Shown here in pieces: positions 11,326 to 20,778 of a DNA stretch of 64,000 bases. The DNA is taken from positions 1 through 64,000 of the forward strand of contig NZ_AFWJ01000112.1 of the NCBI RefSeq assembly GCF_000222685.1, read 5' to 3'. The translations under genes and the position numbers were made by a program. The notes under the pieces were generated by a model, which had not been told where the DNA came from, did no database searches, and worked only from the letters and a program-made list of their open reading frames with translations. Source of the DNA: Vibrio nigripulchritudo ATCC 27043 (lineage in GTDB: Bacteria; Pseudomonadota; Gammaproteobacteria; Enterobacterales; Vibrionaceae). The stretch's first letter is position 1, and the number at the start of each line of letters is the position of its first letter.

Positions 11326-12291
11326 ATGCTAGAAGCCGTTGCGTTGCTTGTCGTAGGCTTAATTTTGCTCGTCTGGAGTGCAGATAAATTGGTCTTAGGT
11401 GCCGCCGCTCTTGCCCGAAATTTTGGTATTTCACCGCTGGTCATTGGTATGACGATTCTGGCAATGGGGTCTTCAGCTCCCGAAATGATGGTTTCAGCCA
11501 CCGCGGCACTGGATGGAAAGACAGACACTGCAGTGGGTAACGTTATCGGTTCTAACATTGCCAATATCGCCCTTATTCTGGGTATTACTGCACTGATTAA
11601 ACCTCTTTCAATCAGCTCCGTGGTTGTGCGTCGTGAGCTGCCTCTAATGATCGTTGTTACCCTGGTTGCGGGTGCGTTGATGTACGACAACTTCCTTGGC
11701 TTCTACGAAGGCATTCTACTTTTTGTTCTGTTTGCGGCATTCATCATAGCGATGCTAAGAATCAGTCAGAAAGAGAAACAAAATGGCGATGCGTTTGTCG
11801 AAGAGCAGGAATCTGAAATTCCAGAAGGCATGGCAAACTGGAAAGCTGGCATGTGGGTCGTTGTTGGTTTGGCGCTTCTGCCATTATCGGCGGATCTGTT
11901 AGTAGACAATGCGGTAGTGATTGCTAAATTCTTTGGTATGAGCGATCTGGTGATTGGATTAACGATTATCGCGATTGGAACAAGTCTTCCTGAATTGGCG
12001 GCTTCTCTTGCCGGTGTCATGAAAGGCGAAGACGACATGGCGGTGGGTAATATCATCGGCTCGAATGTGTTTAATATCCTGGCCGTTATGGGTATTCCGG
12101 GCATTCTGAACCCTAGTATCCTGAATGAAAATGCCATGGGACGCGACTTCTGGGTCATGCTGGCTGTATCACTGCTGTTAGTGGTTATGGCTCTTGGGAA
12201 GTCCCGCAGCGTTAATCGCGTCGAAGGTGGTGCCTTGTTCACCATTTTTGCCGTTTACCAAGGTTATCTGTTCTACCACCTGGCTGCTTAA
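11326..12291 (+). CDS. yrbG: Calcium/sodium antiporter of the YrbG family
   Basis: Inner-membrane cation exchanger (CaCA superfamily). Two homologous halves each carry the alpha-repeat signature: GMTILAMGSSAPEM near residues 42-55 and GLTIIAIGTSLPEL near 209-222, each followed by AVGNVIGSN / AVGNIIGSN. An acidic loop (EEQESEIPEG) separates the halves. It has 321 residues and about ten membrane segments. It heads the plus-strand run with kdsD, as in E. coli. The transported ion cannot be read from sequence. Confidence 0.92.
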   Translation: MLEAVALLVVGLILLVWSADKLVLGAAALARNFGISPLVIGMTILAMGSSAPEMMVSATAALDGKTDTAVGNVIGSNIANIALILGITALIKPLSISSVVVRRELPLMIVVTLVAGALMYDNFLGFYEGILLFVLFAAFIIAMLRISQKEKQNGDAFVEEQESEIPEGMANWKAGMWVVVGLALLPLSADLLVDNAVVIAKFFGMSDLVIGLTIIAIGTSLPELAASLAGVMKGEDDMAVGNIIGSNVFNILAVMGIPGILNPSILNENAMGRDFWVMLAVSLLLVVMALGKSRSVNRVEGGALFTIFAVYQGYLFYHLAA

Positions 12292-12314
12292 TCTAAATTA
12301 TCGGGGGCTCATTC

Positions 12315-13286
12315 ATGTCGAAATCATTTGATTTCTGTGCTGCTGCACGAGAAGTGTTGAACATTGAAATTCAGGGTTTGTCTCAGCTAGAGCAATATTT
12401 TGATTCGTCATTTGAAAGAGCCTGCCAAAAAATCCTGTCTGCTAAAGGCAAGGTTGCCGTGATGGGAATGGGAAAGTCCGGTCATATCGGTAAGAAAATA
12501 GCCGCGACGCTGGCGAGCACAGGTACTTCGTCTTTTTTTGTACACCCCGGTGAAGCGAGCCATGGCGATTTAGGCATGGTTGGTGCTGGCGATATTGTTC
12601 TCGCCATTTCAAATTCGGGTGAGTCCTCAGAAATTCTGGCTCTCTACCCCGTGCTTAAACGCCGTGGCATCGATATCATCAGCATGACAGGCAAGTCTTC
12701 GTCCAACATGGCGAAGCAAGCCGACATCAACCTCTGTATTCATGTCCCTAAAGAGGCGTGCAGTTTAGGGTTAGCGCCTACCACCAGTACCACGGCGACT
12801 CTGGTCATGGGGGATGCATTAGCAGTATCACTCCTACAGGCCAGAGGGTTTACCGCCGACGACTTTGCTTTATCGCACCCTGGTGGCGCGCTGGGTCGTA
12901 AACTTTTACTCAAACTACGAGATGTCATGCAAACGGGTGATGCATTGCCAAAGGTTTCTCCTGAGGCAACAGTTAAAGATGCACTACTTGAGATTTCTCA
13001 AAAAGGCTTAGGTATGACTGCAATCGTGGATGAGCAAGATCAGGTACTGGGCATTTTTACGGATGGTGACTTGCGTCGTCTTCTTGATAAAAAAATCGAT
13101 ATTCATTCGGCTTCAATAGGTTCTGTTATGACCAAAAGCCCTATGATGGCGTCACCCGACATGCTGGCGGTAGAAGCGGTCAACATGATGCAGGCAAAAA
13201 GCATCACCAGTTTGCTGCTGAGTGAAAACAAAACTTTGGTTGGCGCGTTGAATATTCATCACTTATTAAAAGCTGGAGTAATGTAG
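12315..13286 (+). CDS. kdsD: D-arabinose 5-phosphate isomerase KdsD
   Basis: Converts ribulose 5-phosphate to arabinose 5-phosphate, the first step of Kdo synthesis for LPS. It has an N-terminal SIS domain (MGMGKSGHIGKKIAATLASTG; SNSGESSE) and two C-terminal CBS domains from about residue 205 (RDVMQTGD..., SVMTKSPMM...). Length 323 (E. coli 328). GGGGGC lies upstream. The stop TAG shares its last base with the kdsC GTG start. Confidence 0.95.
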   Translation: MSKSFDFCAAAREVLNIEIQGLSQLEQYFDSSFERACQKILSAKGKVAVMGMGKSGHIGKKIAATLASTGTSSFFVHPGEASHGDLGMVGAGDIVLAISNSGESSEILALYPVLKRRGIDIISMTGKSSSNMAKQADINLCIHVPKEACSLGLAPTTSTTATLVMGDALAVSLLQARGFTADDFALSHPGGALGRKLLLKLRDVMQTGDALPKVSPEATVKDALLEISQKGLGMTAIVDEQDQVLGIFTDGDLRRLLDKKIDIHSASIGSVMTKSPMMASPDMLAVEAVNMMQAKSITSLLLSENKTLVGALNIHHLLKAGVM

Positions 13287-13843
13287 TGGGGCAAATGATC
13301 TCAACTTTGTATGGTGAAGTAGAAAGCGGCATTGTGGACATTGCCAAAAATATTAAGCTGTTGATTTGTGATGTAGATGGCGTGTTCTCTGATGGTCTGA
13401 TTTACATGGGCAATCAGGGAGAAGAGCTAAAAACTTTCCATACTCGTGATGGTTATGGCGTGAAATCGCTGATGAACGCCGGGGTTGAAATCGCCATCAT
13501 AACGGGTCGACAGTCTAAGATTGTTGAAAATCGTATGAATGCGCTTGGTATTTCCCTTATCTATCAGGGACAAGATGACAAGCTCAAAGCCTATGAAGAC
13601 ATTTGCAGTAAGCTCTCTGTTTCCCCTGAAGAGACAGGCTACATAGGGGATGATTTGATCGACTGGCCTGTTATGGAAAAAGTCGGTCTTAAAGTGTGTG
13701 TCGCAGATGGTCACCCGCTATTGGCAAAGCGTGCGAACTATGTCACCCAAATTAAAGGTGGTCATGGCGCTGTGCGAGAAGTCTGTGACTTGATTTTAGA
13801 AGCGCGTGGCGAGCTGGACGTGCACAAAGGTTTGAGTATATGA
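13286..13843 (+). CDS. kdsC: 3-deoxy-D-manno-octulosonate 8-phosphate phosphatase KdsC
   Basis: HAD-family phosphatase producing free Kdo. The catalytic DxD motif is Asp29/Asp31 in LLICDVDGVFSDG, followed by IITGRQS (motif II) and YIGDDLIDWPVM (motif IV). The 185 residues fit the family (188 in E. coli). The GTG at 13286 is preferred to ATG at 13295 because GGAG stands 7 bases before it, whereas only 3 bases separate the ATG from a G-run. It overlaps kdsD by one base and lptC by four. Confidence 0.94.
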   Translation: MGQMISTLYGEVESGIVDIAKNIKLLICDVDGVFSDGLIYMGNQGEELKTFHTRDGYGVKSLMNAGVEIAIITGRQSKIVENRMNALGISLIYQGQDDKLKAYEDICSKLSVSPEETGYIGDDLIDWPVMEKVGLKVCVADGHPLLAKRANYVTQIKGGHGAVREVCDLILEARGELDVHKGLSI

Positions 13844-14403
13844 CCTTACCGCGCCCAATTTATTTGGTTCTGATTTTTATCTCGTGCTGGTGTGTGTATT
13901 ATCTATACGGTAAAAGCGACCCTGAGATCCTTCAGGTAAAACCAAATGTTGAGCTGCCTGCGTTTTCTGGTAAAGACCTTCTTAACACCAGTTATGCTGA
14001 AAATGGCGTGCGAAATTTTGATATACGGTCTAACTTTTTGGACCACTTTGCGAAAAGTGGTGATACCGTTTTCGAAACTTTGGAGCTGAGTGTATACCGA
14101 GAAGGTGACGTTCGCGAATGGGCTATCACGGCGAATAAAGGCGTTCTCAATGATGATAACGTGCTGACTTTGACTGGTAATGTGTTAGCCAAAAATTTAA
14201 ACCCAGAAGCTGGATTTGATTCGATGACCACGGAAAAGTTGATCATTGAATTAGTAAGTAAAGATTTTAATACCGATGAGCCTGTAAAGCTTGTTGGTCC
14301 GACGTTTATTTCAAACGGAAATGCCATGGTGGGTAACTTCGGTGACAACACGGCGACTCTGTTTAACCAAGTGCAAAGTATCTATGAGACAAAGACTCCT
14401 TAG
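13840..14403 (+). CDS. lptC: LPS export protein LptC
   Basis: Bitopic protein linking the LptB2FG permease to the periplasmic LptA bridge. One N-terminal membrane segment (about residues 7-23, YLVLIFISCWCVYYLYG) is followed by a periplasmic beta-jellyroll domain. Length 187 (E. coli 191). The ATG overlaps the kdsC stop as ATGA, and its own end overlaps lptA by 20 bases, indicating one tightly coupled operon. Confidence 0.93.
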   Translation: MTLPRPIYLVLIFISCWCVYYLYGKSDPEILQVKPNVELPAFSGKDLLNTSYAENGVRNFDIRSNFLDHFAKSGDTVFETLELSVYREGDVREWAITANKGVLNDDNVLTLTGNVLAKNLNPEAGFDSMTTEKLIIELVSKDFNTDEPVKLVGPTFISNGNAMVGNFGDNTATLFNQVQSIYETKTP

Positions 14404-14881
14404 CCTTATTTCTTGCCTAATATTGTCTGCTCCGGTTTATGCCTTAAGTACGGACTCTGAGCAACCAATCTACATTGATTCTGATAGTCAGGCGCTGGAT
14501 ATGATCAGCAATACGGTCACATTCATTGGCGATGTGGTGTTGAAGCAAGGCAGCATCAATATCACAGCAGACAAAGTTGTTGTTGTACGAAATTCTGAAG
14601 ATGAGAGCATCGAGCAAATTGAAGCATTCGGAAAGCCGTCCGTGTTTACTCAGTTAACGGATGACGGTAAAACTCTCCATGGGGAAGCAAATACGCTGCA
14701 TTATCATGTTCGTGATGACTTGCTCACCATGACCAAAAACGCAGTGCTTTCCCAAGACGACAGCGTAATTAAAGGTCCGTTAATCAAATACTTGATAACG
14801 CCTCAAAAACTGATCGCAGATGGTAAGAAAGGCGAACGTGTTTCCACCGTACTGCAACCGACTCAACCTAAGAAGCAATAA
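14384..14881 (+). CDS. lptA: LPS transport periplasmic protein LptA
   Basis: Periplasmic bridge protein that oligomerises head-to-tail with the LptC and LptD jellyrolls. A signal peptide is visible (MRQRLLSLISCLILSAPVYA, cleavage near residue 20). The OstA-like domain follows (PIYIDSDSQALDM, FIGDVVLKQGSINITADKVVV). The start at 14384 gives 165 residues; an upstream in-frame extension from 14291 lies wholly within lptC and lacks signal-peptide character, so it is rejected. Confidence 0.94.
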   Translation: MRQRLLSLISCLILSAPVYALSTDSEQPIYIDSDSQALDMISNTVTFIGDVVLKQGSINITADKVVVVRNSEDESIEQIEAFGKPSVFTQLTDDGKTLHGEANTLHYHVRDDLLTMTKNAVLSQDDSVIKGPLIKYLITPQKLIADGKKGERVSTVLQPTQPKKQ

Positions 14882-14887
14882 ATTTTC

Positions 14888-15613
14888 ATGGCGACTTTAA
14901 AAGCAGAAAACTTAGCAAAAAGTTATAAAAAACGAAAAGTAGTCACGGACGTAAGCTTAGAGGTAAAATCAGGGCAAATAGTAGGGTTACTCGGTCCTAA
15001 TGGTGCGGGTAAAACCACCTCTTTTTACATGATTGTTGGACTGGTCGGGCGTGATGAAGGGCGAATTTCGATTGATGAAGAAGACATCAGTATTTTGCCA
15101 ATGCATGCCCGTTCGCGTTTAGGTATCGGTTACTTGCCGCAAGAAGCGTCGATTTTCAGAAAGCTATCGGTGGAAGACAACATCATGGCGGTTCTGGAAA
15201 CGCGCAAAGAGCTGACCCGAGAACAGCGTCAGGACCGATTGGAAGATCTGTTGGACGAGTTCCATATTCAGCACATTCGCAAGAGTAACGGTATGGCGTT
15301 GTCTGGTGGTGAGCGTCGCCGGGTGGAAATTGCCCGAGCATTAGCGGCTAACCCTAAATTTATATTGCTGGACGAACCGTTTGCTGGGGTCGACCCAATC
15401 TCGGTTATCGACATTAAAAAGATCATTGAGCACCTGCGAGACAGAGGGCTGGGTGTATTGATTACCGATCACAATGTGCGTGAAACGCTGGATGTGTGTG
15501 AGCGTGCATACATAGTGAGTCAGGGACATTTGATTGCGGAAGGTACACCGGAACAGGTTCTCAATAATGAACAGGTAAAACGGGTTTATCTGGGTGAGCA
15601 ATTCCGTCTATGA
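14888..15613 (+). CDS. lptB: LPS export ABC transporter ATPase LptB
   Basis: Cytoplasmic ATPase powering LPS extraction by LptFG. Walker [10 protein letters not shown] (36-44), signature LSGGERRR, Walker [14 protein letters not shown] and the switch histidine in LITDHNVRE are intact. 241 residues, as in E. coli. It begins six bases after lptA and precedes rpoN. Confidence 0.96.
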   Translation: MATLKAENLAKSYKKRKVVTDVSLEVKSGQIVGLLGPNGAGKTTSFYMIVGLVGRDEGRISIDEEDISILPMHARSRLGIGYLPQEASIFRKLSVEDNIMAVLETRKELTREQRQDRLEDLLDEFHIQHIRKSNGMALSGGERRRVEIARALAANPKFILLDEPFAGVDPISVIDIKKIIEHLRDRGLGVLITDHNVRETLDVCERAYIVSQGHLIAEGTPEQVLNNEQVKRVYLGEQFRL

Positions 15614-15675
15614 TTAAATAGTGGATAGAAGATGGCGCATCCTCTCCCAAATTAGAAAGATAAGAAAAGGACTAC

Positions 15676-17148
15676 ATGAAACCCTCATTACAATTAAAGC
15701 TAGGTCAACAGCTGGCAATGACGCCTCAGCTACAACAAGCGATACGCTTGCTGCAGTTGTCGACGTTAGACTTGCAACAGGAGATTCAGGAAGCGCTGGA
15801 ATCCAATCCTCTGCTGGATGTGGATGAAGGGCAGGATGAAGCTGCGGCAAGTGACGAGTCAGCCAAAGAGACCAGCGCTAATGAGAAAGAGTCCAACGAC
15901 GAAATAACCGCAGAACCTGAGCTTAGTGACAGCTCAGATCTGATTGAGAAATCCGAGATCAGTAACGATCTGGAAATCGACACCACCTGGGAAGATGTTT
16001 ACAGCGCCAATACGGGTAACACAGGTATTGCACTTGACGATGACATGCCCGTTTACCAAGGTGAAACCACCCAAAGCTTACAAGACTACCTAACCTGGCA
16101 ACTTGATCTCACTCCTTTCACTGAAACCGACCGTACCATTGCTATGGCTATCATCGATGCTGTAGACAACTACGGCTACCTCACGTTGGAAGCAGAAGAG
16201 ATTCTGGACAGCTTAGGCAATGAAGAAGTCGAATTGGATGAGGTGGAAGCGGTACTTAAGCGTATTCAGCAGTTTGACCCTCTTGGTGTTGCGTCACGCA
16301 ATCTGCAAGAATGTTTGTTGCTTCAACTGGCTACCTTCCCTGAAGATACGCCGTGGCTTTCGCAAGCCAAATCGCTGTTAGAGAATCACATCGATCAGCT
16401 AGGCAATCGCGATTACAAACTGATCATCAAAGAAACCAAGCTCAAAGAAGCCGAGCTGCGCGACGTATTATCGTTGATTCAGCAGCTTGATCCTCGCCCC
16501 GGCAGTAGCGTCACTCCTGACGAGACAGAATATGTCATTCCCGATGTGTCCGTGTTCAAAGAACACGGTCAGTGGCGTGTGTCGATTAACCCAGACAGTG
16601 TGCCGAAGCTGAAAGTGAACCAGCAGTATGCTGCTCTTGGTAAGGGGAACAGCTCTGACAGCCAGTTTATCAAAACCAATTTGCAAGAAGCCAAATGGCT
16701 GATTAAGAGCTTGGAAAGTCGAAACGAGACGCTGCTCAAAGTTGCACGTTGCATTGTTGAACATCAACATGATTTCTTTGAGTATGGTGAAGAAGCCATG
16801 AAGCCAATGGTGCTGAACGATATTGCACTGGCGGTCGACATGCATGAATCGACCATATCAAGGGTCACCACTCAAAAGTATATGCACACTCCGCGTGGTA
16901 TTTTTGAACTGAAATATTTCTTTTCCAGTCACGTCAGTACCGATAATGGCGGAGAGTGTTCATCAACGGCAATTCGCGCCTTAATTAAAAAGCTGGTGGC
17001 TGCGGAAAACACCGCTAAGCCTCTCAGTGACAGCAAAATTGCCGCTTTGTTAGCTGACCAGGGGATACAAGTCGCACGACGAACGATCGCGAAATATAGA
17101 GAGTCCCTCGGCATCGCGCCATCGAGTCAGCGTAAACGCCTACTCTAG
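15676..17148 (+). CDS. rpoN: RNA polymerase sigma-54 factor RpoN
   Basis: Alternative sigma factor recognising -24/-12 promoters and needing AAA+ activators. The Gln/Leu-rich activator-interacting region I is at the N-terminus ([20 protein letters not shown]), an acidic region II spans roughly 50-110, and the RpoN box [10 protein letters not shown] is at residues 467-476. Length 490 (E. coli 477). In vibrios it controls flagella, nitrogen and quorum-sensing genes. It is followed by hpf as in most proteobacteria. Confidence 0.97.
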   Translation: MKPSLQLKLGQQLAMTPQLQQAIRLLQLSTLDLQQEIQEALESNPLLDVDEGQDEAAASDESAKETSANEKESNDEITAEPELSDSSDLIEKSEISNDLEIDTTWEDVYSANTGNTGIALDDDMPVYQGETTQSLQDYLTWQLDLTPFTETDRTIAMAIIDAVDNYGYLTLEAEEILDSLGNEEVELDEVEAVLKRIQQFDPLGVASRNLQECLLLQLATFPEDTPWLSQAKSLLENHIDQLGNRDYKLIIKETKLKEAELRDVLSLIQQLDPRPGSSVTPDETEYVIPDVSVFKEHGQWRVSINPDSVPKLKVNQQYAALGKGNSSDSQFIKTNLQEAKWLIKSLESRNETLLKVARCIVEHQHDFFEYGEEAMKPMVLNDIALAVDMHESTISRVTTQKYMHTPRGIFELKYFFSSHVSTDNGGECSSTAIRALIKKLVAAENTAKPLSDSKIAALLADQGIQVARRTIAKYRESLGIAPSSQRKRLL

Positions 17149-17171
17149 GCCAACAACAAGAAGGAAAGTCT

Positions 17172-17459
17172 ATGCAAATCAATATCCAAGGGCACCACGT
17201 TGATCTTACCGATTCAATGCAAGACTACGTTCAATCCAAGTTCCAAAAACTAGAGCGATTCTTCGATCACATCAATAATGTTCATGTGGTTCTGCGAGTT
17301 GAAAAATTGAATCAAATCGCAGAAGCTACACTCCACGTCAATCAAGGTGACATTCACGCTACTTCAACGGATGAAAGCATGTATGCTGCCATTGACTCTT
17401 TAGTCGACAAACTTGTTCGACAACTCAATAAGCACAAAGAAAAGCTAAGTAGCCATTAA
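17172..17459 (+). CDS. hpf: Ribosome hibernation promoting factor (short HPF)
   Basis: Small ribosome-binding protein that favours 100S dimers in stationary phase. 95 residues, the short type without the C-terminal dimerisation domain of long HPF. The motif DLTDSMQDYVQSKFQKLERFF is characteristic. It lies 23 bases after rpoN and two before ptsN. Confidence 0.94.
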   Translation: MQINIQGHHVDLTDSMQDYVQSKFQKLERFFDHINNVHVVLRVEKLNQIAEATLHVNQGDIHATSTDESMYAAIDSLVDKLVRQLNKHKEKLSSH

Positions 17460-17461
17460 CC

Positions 17462-17905
17462 ATGCAATTAAGCGAAGTACTTTCATTGGACTGCACAAAA
17501 AGTGCAGTCCAATGCACAAGCAAGAAAAGAGCACTGGAAATCATCAGTGAAGTTGCCGCCAGTCACACGGGGCAAAACTCAACGACCCTGTTCGAGTGTA
17601 TGCTCAACAGAGAAAAAATGGGCAGTACAGGAATTGGCAATGGCATCGCCATTCCGCACGGTCGCATGATGGACAGCGATCAGGCTGTCGCCGTATTGCT
17701 TCAATGCCAGGAACCCATTGAATTTGATGCCATCGATAATCGTCCGGTGGATCTGTTGTTTGCGTTGCTTGTACCGGATGCACAATGCAAAACACACCTT
17801 AAGACTTTATCTGCAATGGCAGAGCGCCTGAACGATAAGTCTACTCTCAAATCTCTGCGTAACGCTCAGAGCGATCAAGAGCTTTACGACATCATCACTC
17901 AGTAG
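17462..17905 (+). CDS. ptsN: Nitrogen PTS enzyme IIA (PtsN)
   Basis: EIIA-Ntr, the terminal phospho-acceptor of the nitrogen phosphotransferase system, which regulates potassium transport and other targets rather than moving sugar. The phosphorylated histidine is His66 in GIAIPHGRM. 147 residues with a PTS EIIA type-2 fold. It is two bases from hpf and two from rapZ, in the usual rpoN-linked operon with its partner npr. Confidence 0.95.
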   Translation: MQLSEVLSLDCTKSAVQCTSKKRALEIISEVAASHTGQNSTTLFECMLNREKMGSTGIGNGIAIPHGRMMDSDQAVAVLLQCQEPIEFDAIDNRPVDLLFALLVPDAQCKTHLKTLSAMAERLNDKSTLKSLRNAQSDQELYDIITQ

Positions 17906-17907
17906 CC

Positions 17908-18801
17908 ATGACAAACTCATCTCAGCCATCTTCCCAAAAACGCCTGATTGTCATCAGTGGGCAGTCAGGGGCCGGCAAAAGTGTCGCCCTGAGAGTTTTG
18001 GAAGACTTAGGCTATTACTGCGTCGATAACTTACCTGTATCGCTGCTGGAAAGCTTTGTTCAGTCCATTCAGGGCGGGCAACAAAACGTGGCAGTGAGTA
18101 TTGATATTCGCAACCTTCCGCAAGACCCTGCTCTGGTAACGACAACGCTGACCAAGCTGAAATCAGAGCTGGACGTCAACGTCCTGTTTTTGGATGCAGA
18201 TGAGACCACTCTGCTGAAAAGATACAGCGAGACACGTCGGATTCACCCTCTCTCAATGCGCCCTAAAGAGAAACTTTCTCTGGAGCAGGCGATTCGTCTG
18301 GAGAAGGGCTTACTCCTCAATTTGAAAGAGTATGCGGATCTGGTGTTGGACAGCAGTAATCAGTCTTTGCATGATTTGAGCGAGACAGTTCGCCAGCGAG
18401 TTGAAGGGCGGGAAAGCAAAGAACTGGTGATGGTATTTGAATCTTTCGGTTTCAAATATGGGCTACCTAACGACGCCGACTACGTTTTCGATGTTCGCTT
18501 CCTGCCCAATCCACATTGGGAACCGGCTTTGCGACCTCAGACGGGGTTGGATGCGCCGATAAAAGCTTTTCTGGAAAAGCATGACGAAGTAACGGAACTG
18601 AAAAATCAGATTCAGTGCTTTATCGAGCACTGGTTGCCGCTGCTTCAGAAAAACAATCGCAGTTACCTCACCGTAGCCATTGGCTGTACTGGCGGTAAGC
18701 ACCGTTCGGTGTACATCACTCAGCAGTTGGGTGAGTATTTCACCAAGCAGGGGCAACAAGTTCAGATTCGCCACACCAGCTTGGAAAAGCACCACAAATA
18801 A
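17908..18801 (+). CDS. rapZ: RNase adapter protein RapZ
   Basis: In E. coli RapZ binds the sRNA GlmZ and presents it to RNase E, tuning glucosamine-6-phosphate synthesis. Walker A GQSGAGKS (18-25) is present, as are the C-terminal family motifs ([14 protein letters not shown]). 297 residues (E. coli 284), with a slightly longer N-terminus. It sits between ptsN and npr. Confidence 0.94.
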   Translation: MTNSSQPSSQKRLIVISGQSGAGKSVALRVLEDLGYYCVDNLPVSLLESFVQSIQGGQQNVAVSIDIRNLPQDPALVTTTLTKLKSELDVNVLFLDADETTLLKRYSETRRIHPLSMRPKEKLSLEQAIRLEKGLLLNLKEYADLVLDSSNQSLHDLSETVRQRVEGRESKELVMVFESFGFKYGLPNDADYVFDVRFLPNPHWEPALRPQTGLDAPIKAFLEKHDEVTELKNQIQCFIEHWLPLLQKNNRSYLTVAIGCTGGKHRSVYITQQLGEYFTKQGQQVQIRHTSLEKHHK

Positions 18802-18822
18802 CAATTGAATTGAGGATAATGA

Positions 18823-19101
18823 ATGGCAACGGAATGCTGTAGAACGGTATTTATCCAAAATCGTTTAGGTTTGCACGCTCGTGCAGCCGTCAAACTTGTC
18901 GAACTGGCTCAAAGCTTTGACGCGGATATCAGCGTCAGCAATGGTGAGAAAACCGTTGTCGCAGATAGCGTGATGGGGCTTCTGATGCTGGAATCATCCC
19001 AAGGGCAAAGTGTTACCATCTCCGCCAACGGTCAGGATGCAGAAGCAGCATTAAGCGCTGTTTGCGACCTGATTGAGCATCGTTTCGACGAAGAAGAGTA
19101 A
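18823..19101 (+). CDS. ptsO: Nitrogen PTS phosphocarrier NPr
   Basis: HPr-like carrier that passes phosphate from EI-Ntr (PtsP) to PtsN. The active histidine is His18 in [10 protein letters not shown]. 92 residues. Start ATG with TGAGGA upstream. It is the last gene of the rpoN operon; no clear terminator was seen before mgtE. Confidence 0.92.
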   Translation: MATECCRTVFIQNRLGLHARAAVKLVELAQSFDADISVSNGEKTVVADSVMGLLMLESSQGQSVTISANGQDAEAALSAVCDLIEHRFDEEE

Positions 19102-19150
19102 TTCTTCTCCTCTTTCACAATAAGTTAATAAAGTCGTTCTTCCTGAACCT

Positions 19151-19176
19151 AGCATCTTGAGGCAGTTTGGGTATAC
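19151..19176 (-). repeat. Solo end of an interspersed terminal repeat
   Basis: About 25 bases (CTTGAGGCA-GTTTGGGTATAC core) match the terminal inverted repeat of the 265-bp element at 47162-47426 with only a few differences. It lies 40 bases upstream of mgtE and looks like a remnant or solo copy; no partner end was seen nearby. Confidence 0.55.
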
Positions 19177-19215
19177 TCAACATATTGTAAACGAATGTAA
19201 AAATAGGGGACGAGA

Positions 19216-20574
19216 ATGGCAGAGCAGTTAGAAATTGACCAAACTCATCAAACCCTACAAGAAGTCAGCGATGCGCTAGATAGCGGTCGATTTGTCCATG
19301 TCCGTAGAATGTTACAGGACATGGAACCGGAAGATATTGCCCACCTTTTACAAGCTTCTCCTCGAAAAAGCCGTGACGTACTTTGGCAGCTCACCGATCC
19401 TGAAGATTACGGTGAAATTCTTGATGAGCTCTCGGAAGATGTCAAAGACAGTCTGGTGTCGAAAATGGCACCAGAACGACTGGCTGAAGCGACAGAAGGT
19501 CTGGAAACCGATGACGTTGCTTACGTTTTACGTAGTTTGCCAGACGACGTATCCCGGGAAGTGTTGTCGCAGATGGATGCGGCAGACAGGCACCGAATTG
19601 AAACCGCACTTTCTTACGATGAGGATACCGCTGGTAGCTTGATGAGCACCGACGTCATCACCATCCGTAGTGATGTGGATGTCGATGTGGTACTTCGTTA
19701 TTTGAGGATGAAAGGCGAACTGCCGGAAGCGACCGATGCACTGTATGTGATTGATGACGACAACAAGCTGGCTGGGTATTTACACCTCACCACACTCCTG
19801 ACGTCTCAACCGGATGTACAAATCAGCGAAATCATGGAAGACGCCGATGAAGCGATTTCCGTGAATGCCAGCGACAGTGACGTGGCAAGCCTGTTTGAAC
19901 GTCGTAACTGGGTGTCTGCGCCTGTTGTGGATGAAGATAACCAGTTGGTGGGCCGTATTACCATTGATGACGTGGTTGACGTTATCCGTGAAGACGCTGA
20001 ACACTCGATGATGAGTATGGCGGGTCTGGATGATGAAGAGGATACCTTCGCCCCCGTCGTAAAATCGGCACGAAAGCGCAGTATCTGGCTGGGTGCGAAT
20101 GTACTGGCGGCACTGACTGCAGCCTCTGTTTCCAATCTTTTTGAAGCCACGTTACAACAGATGGCGGCGATTGCTGTTTTGATGACCATTGTTCCTTCCA
20201 TGGGAGGCGTCGCCGGTAACCAGACGGTTGCGCTTGTGATTCGAGGTCTGGCGCTTGGTCACATTGGTGATACCAACAAACGTGAATTGCTGTTAAAAGA
20301 AGCGGCCATCGGCTTTCTGAATGGGTTGCTATGGGCACTCATCATTGGCGGTATAGTGGTTGTTTGGAAAGACGACTGGTTGCTAGGAGGCGTCATTTCT
20401 GCGGCTATGATGACCAACCTGCTTGTTGCAGGGGTCGCCGGGGTGAGCATTCCTATCTTCCTGAAAAAAATGAATATCGACCCGGCTCTGGCTGGCGGAA
20501 TGGCCTTAACCACGGTGACGGACGTGGTGGGGTTAATGGTCTTTCTTGGTCTCGCCACACTCTTTATTGTATAA
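19216..20574 (+). CDS. mgtE: Magnesium transporter MgtE
   Basis: Mg2+-gated channel. An acidic N-domain (about residues 20-135) is followed by two CBS domains (MSTDVITIRSDVDVDVV...; IMEDADEAISVNASDSDV...), then five membrane segments from about residue 285. The pore signature MGGVAGNQTVALVIRGLALG is conserved. 452 residues, full length. A terminator follows. No M-box-type leader was recognised in the 114-base upstream gap. Confidence 0.95.
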   Translation: MAEQLEIDQTHQTLQEVSDALDSGRFVHVRRMLQDMEPEDIAHLLQASPRKSRDVLWQLTDPEDYGEILDELSEDVKDSLVSKMAPERLAEATEGLETDDVAYVLRSLPDDVSREVLSQMDAADRHRIETALSYDEDTAGSLMSTDVITIRSDVDVDVVLRYLRMKGELPEATDALYVIDDDNKLAGYLHLTTLLTSQPDVQISEIMEDADEAISVNASDSDVASLFERRNWVSAPVVDEDNQLVGRITIDDVVDVIREDAEHSMMSMAGLDDEEDTFAPVVKSARKRSIWLGANVLAALTAASVSNLFEATLQQMAAIAVLMTIVPSMGGVAGNQTVALVIRGLALGHIGDTNKRELLLKEAAIGFLNGLLWALIIGGIVVVWKDDWLLGGVISAAMMTNLLVAGVAGVSIPIFLKKMNIDPALAGGMALTTVTDVVGLMVFLGLATLFIV

Positions 20575-20595
20575 GCAATATCAAAGGATTACATC

Positions 20596-20627
20596 AATGC
20601 CTCTTTCAGTTGAAAGGGGCATTTTTT
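20596..20627 (+). terminator. Rho-independent terminator after mgtE
   Basis: ATGCCTCTTTCA pairs with TGAAAGGGGCAT (one G-T pair), with a 2-base centre, followed by six T. It separates mgtE from the accessory operon. Confidence 0.92.
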
Positions 20628-20692
20628 ATTCTACCTTGCCATTTCAATGTCCGGTTTTCATCAGAGTTTCTTCACAAAGACTGGCGAGAAAC

Positions 20693-20731
20693 TTGTGACA
20701 AACTCAGTACCTGGTTGTGAGAATTTTGTGA
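20693..20731 (+). promoter_or_regulatory. Three TTGTGA direct repeats at 11/22-bp phasing
   Basis: TTGTGA occurs at 20693, 20715 and 20726, so start-to-start distances are 22 and 11 bp. Direct half-sites with 11-bp spacing are the hallmark of OmpR/PhoB-family regulator binding. The repeats end 47 bases before the adenylation-enzyme start, and an OmpR-family regulator is encoded at 26029-26835. No clear sigma-70 -35 box is visible, as expected for an activated promoter. The repeats are seen; binding by that regulator is inference. Confidence 0.45.
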
Positions 20732-20737
20732 ACTTCT

Positions 20738-20768
20738 CTTGTTAGCTTTTTAGCAAATCAATAACAAG
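20738..20768 (+). other. Inverted repeat touching the ribosome-binding site of the adenylation gene
   Basis: CTTGTTA (20738-20744) can pair with TAACAAG (20762-20768), with an inner GCT/AGC stem. The last bases of the right arm are the first of the AAGGAG ribosome-binding site, so folding could reduce translation. The stem is short and AT-rich. Confidence 0.3.
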
Positions 20769-20778
20769 GAGAAAGTTA

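Noticed and set aside
11304-12245. Two long open frames antisense to yrbG
   Set aside because: Both are shadows of the conserved antiporter gene with low-complexity Ala/Ser/Thr/Ile composition.
20690-20735. A CRP site upstream of the adenylation gene
   Set aside because: TGTGA half-sites are present but as direct repeats; no TGTGA-N6-TCACA inverted pair was found.
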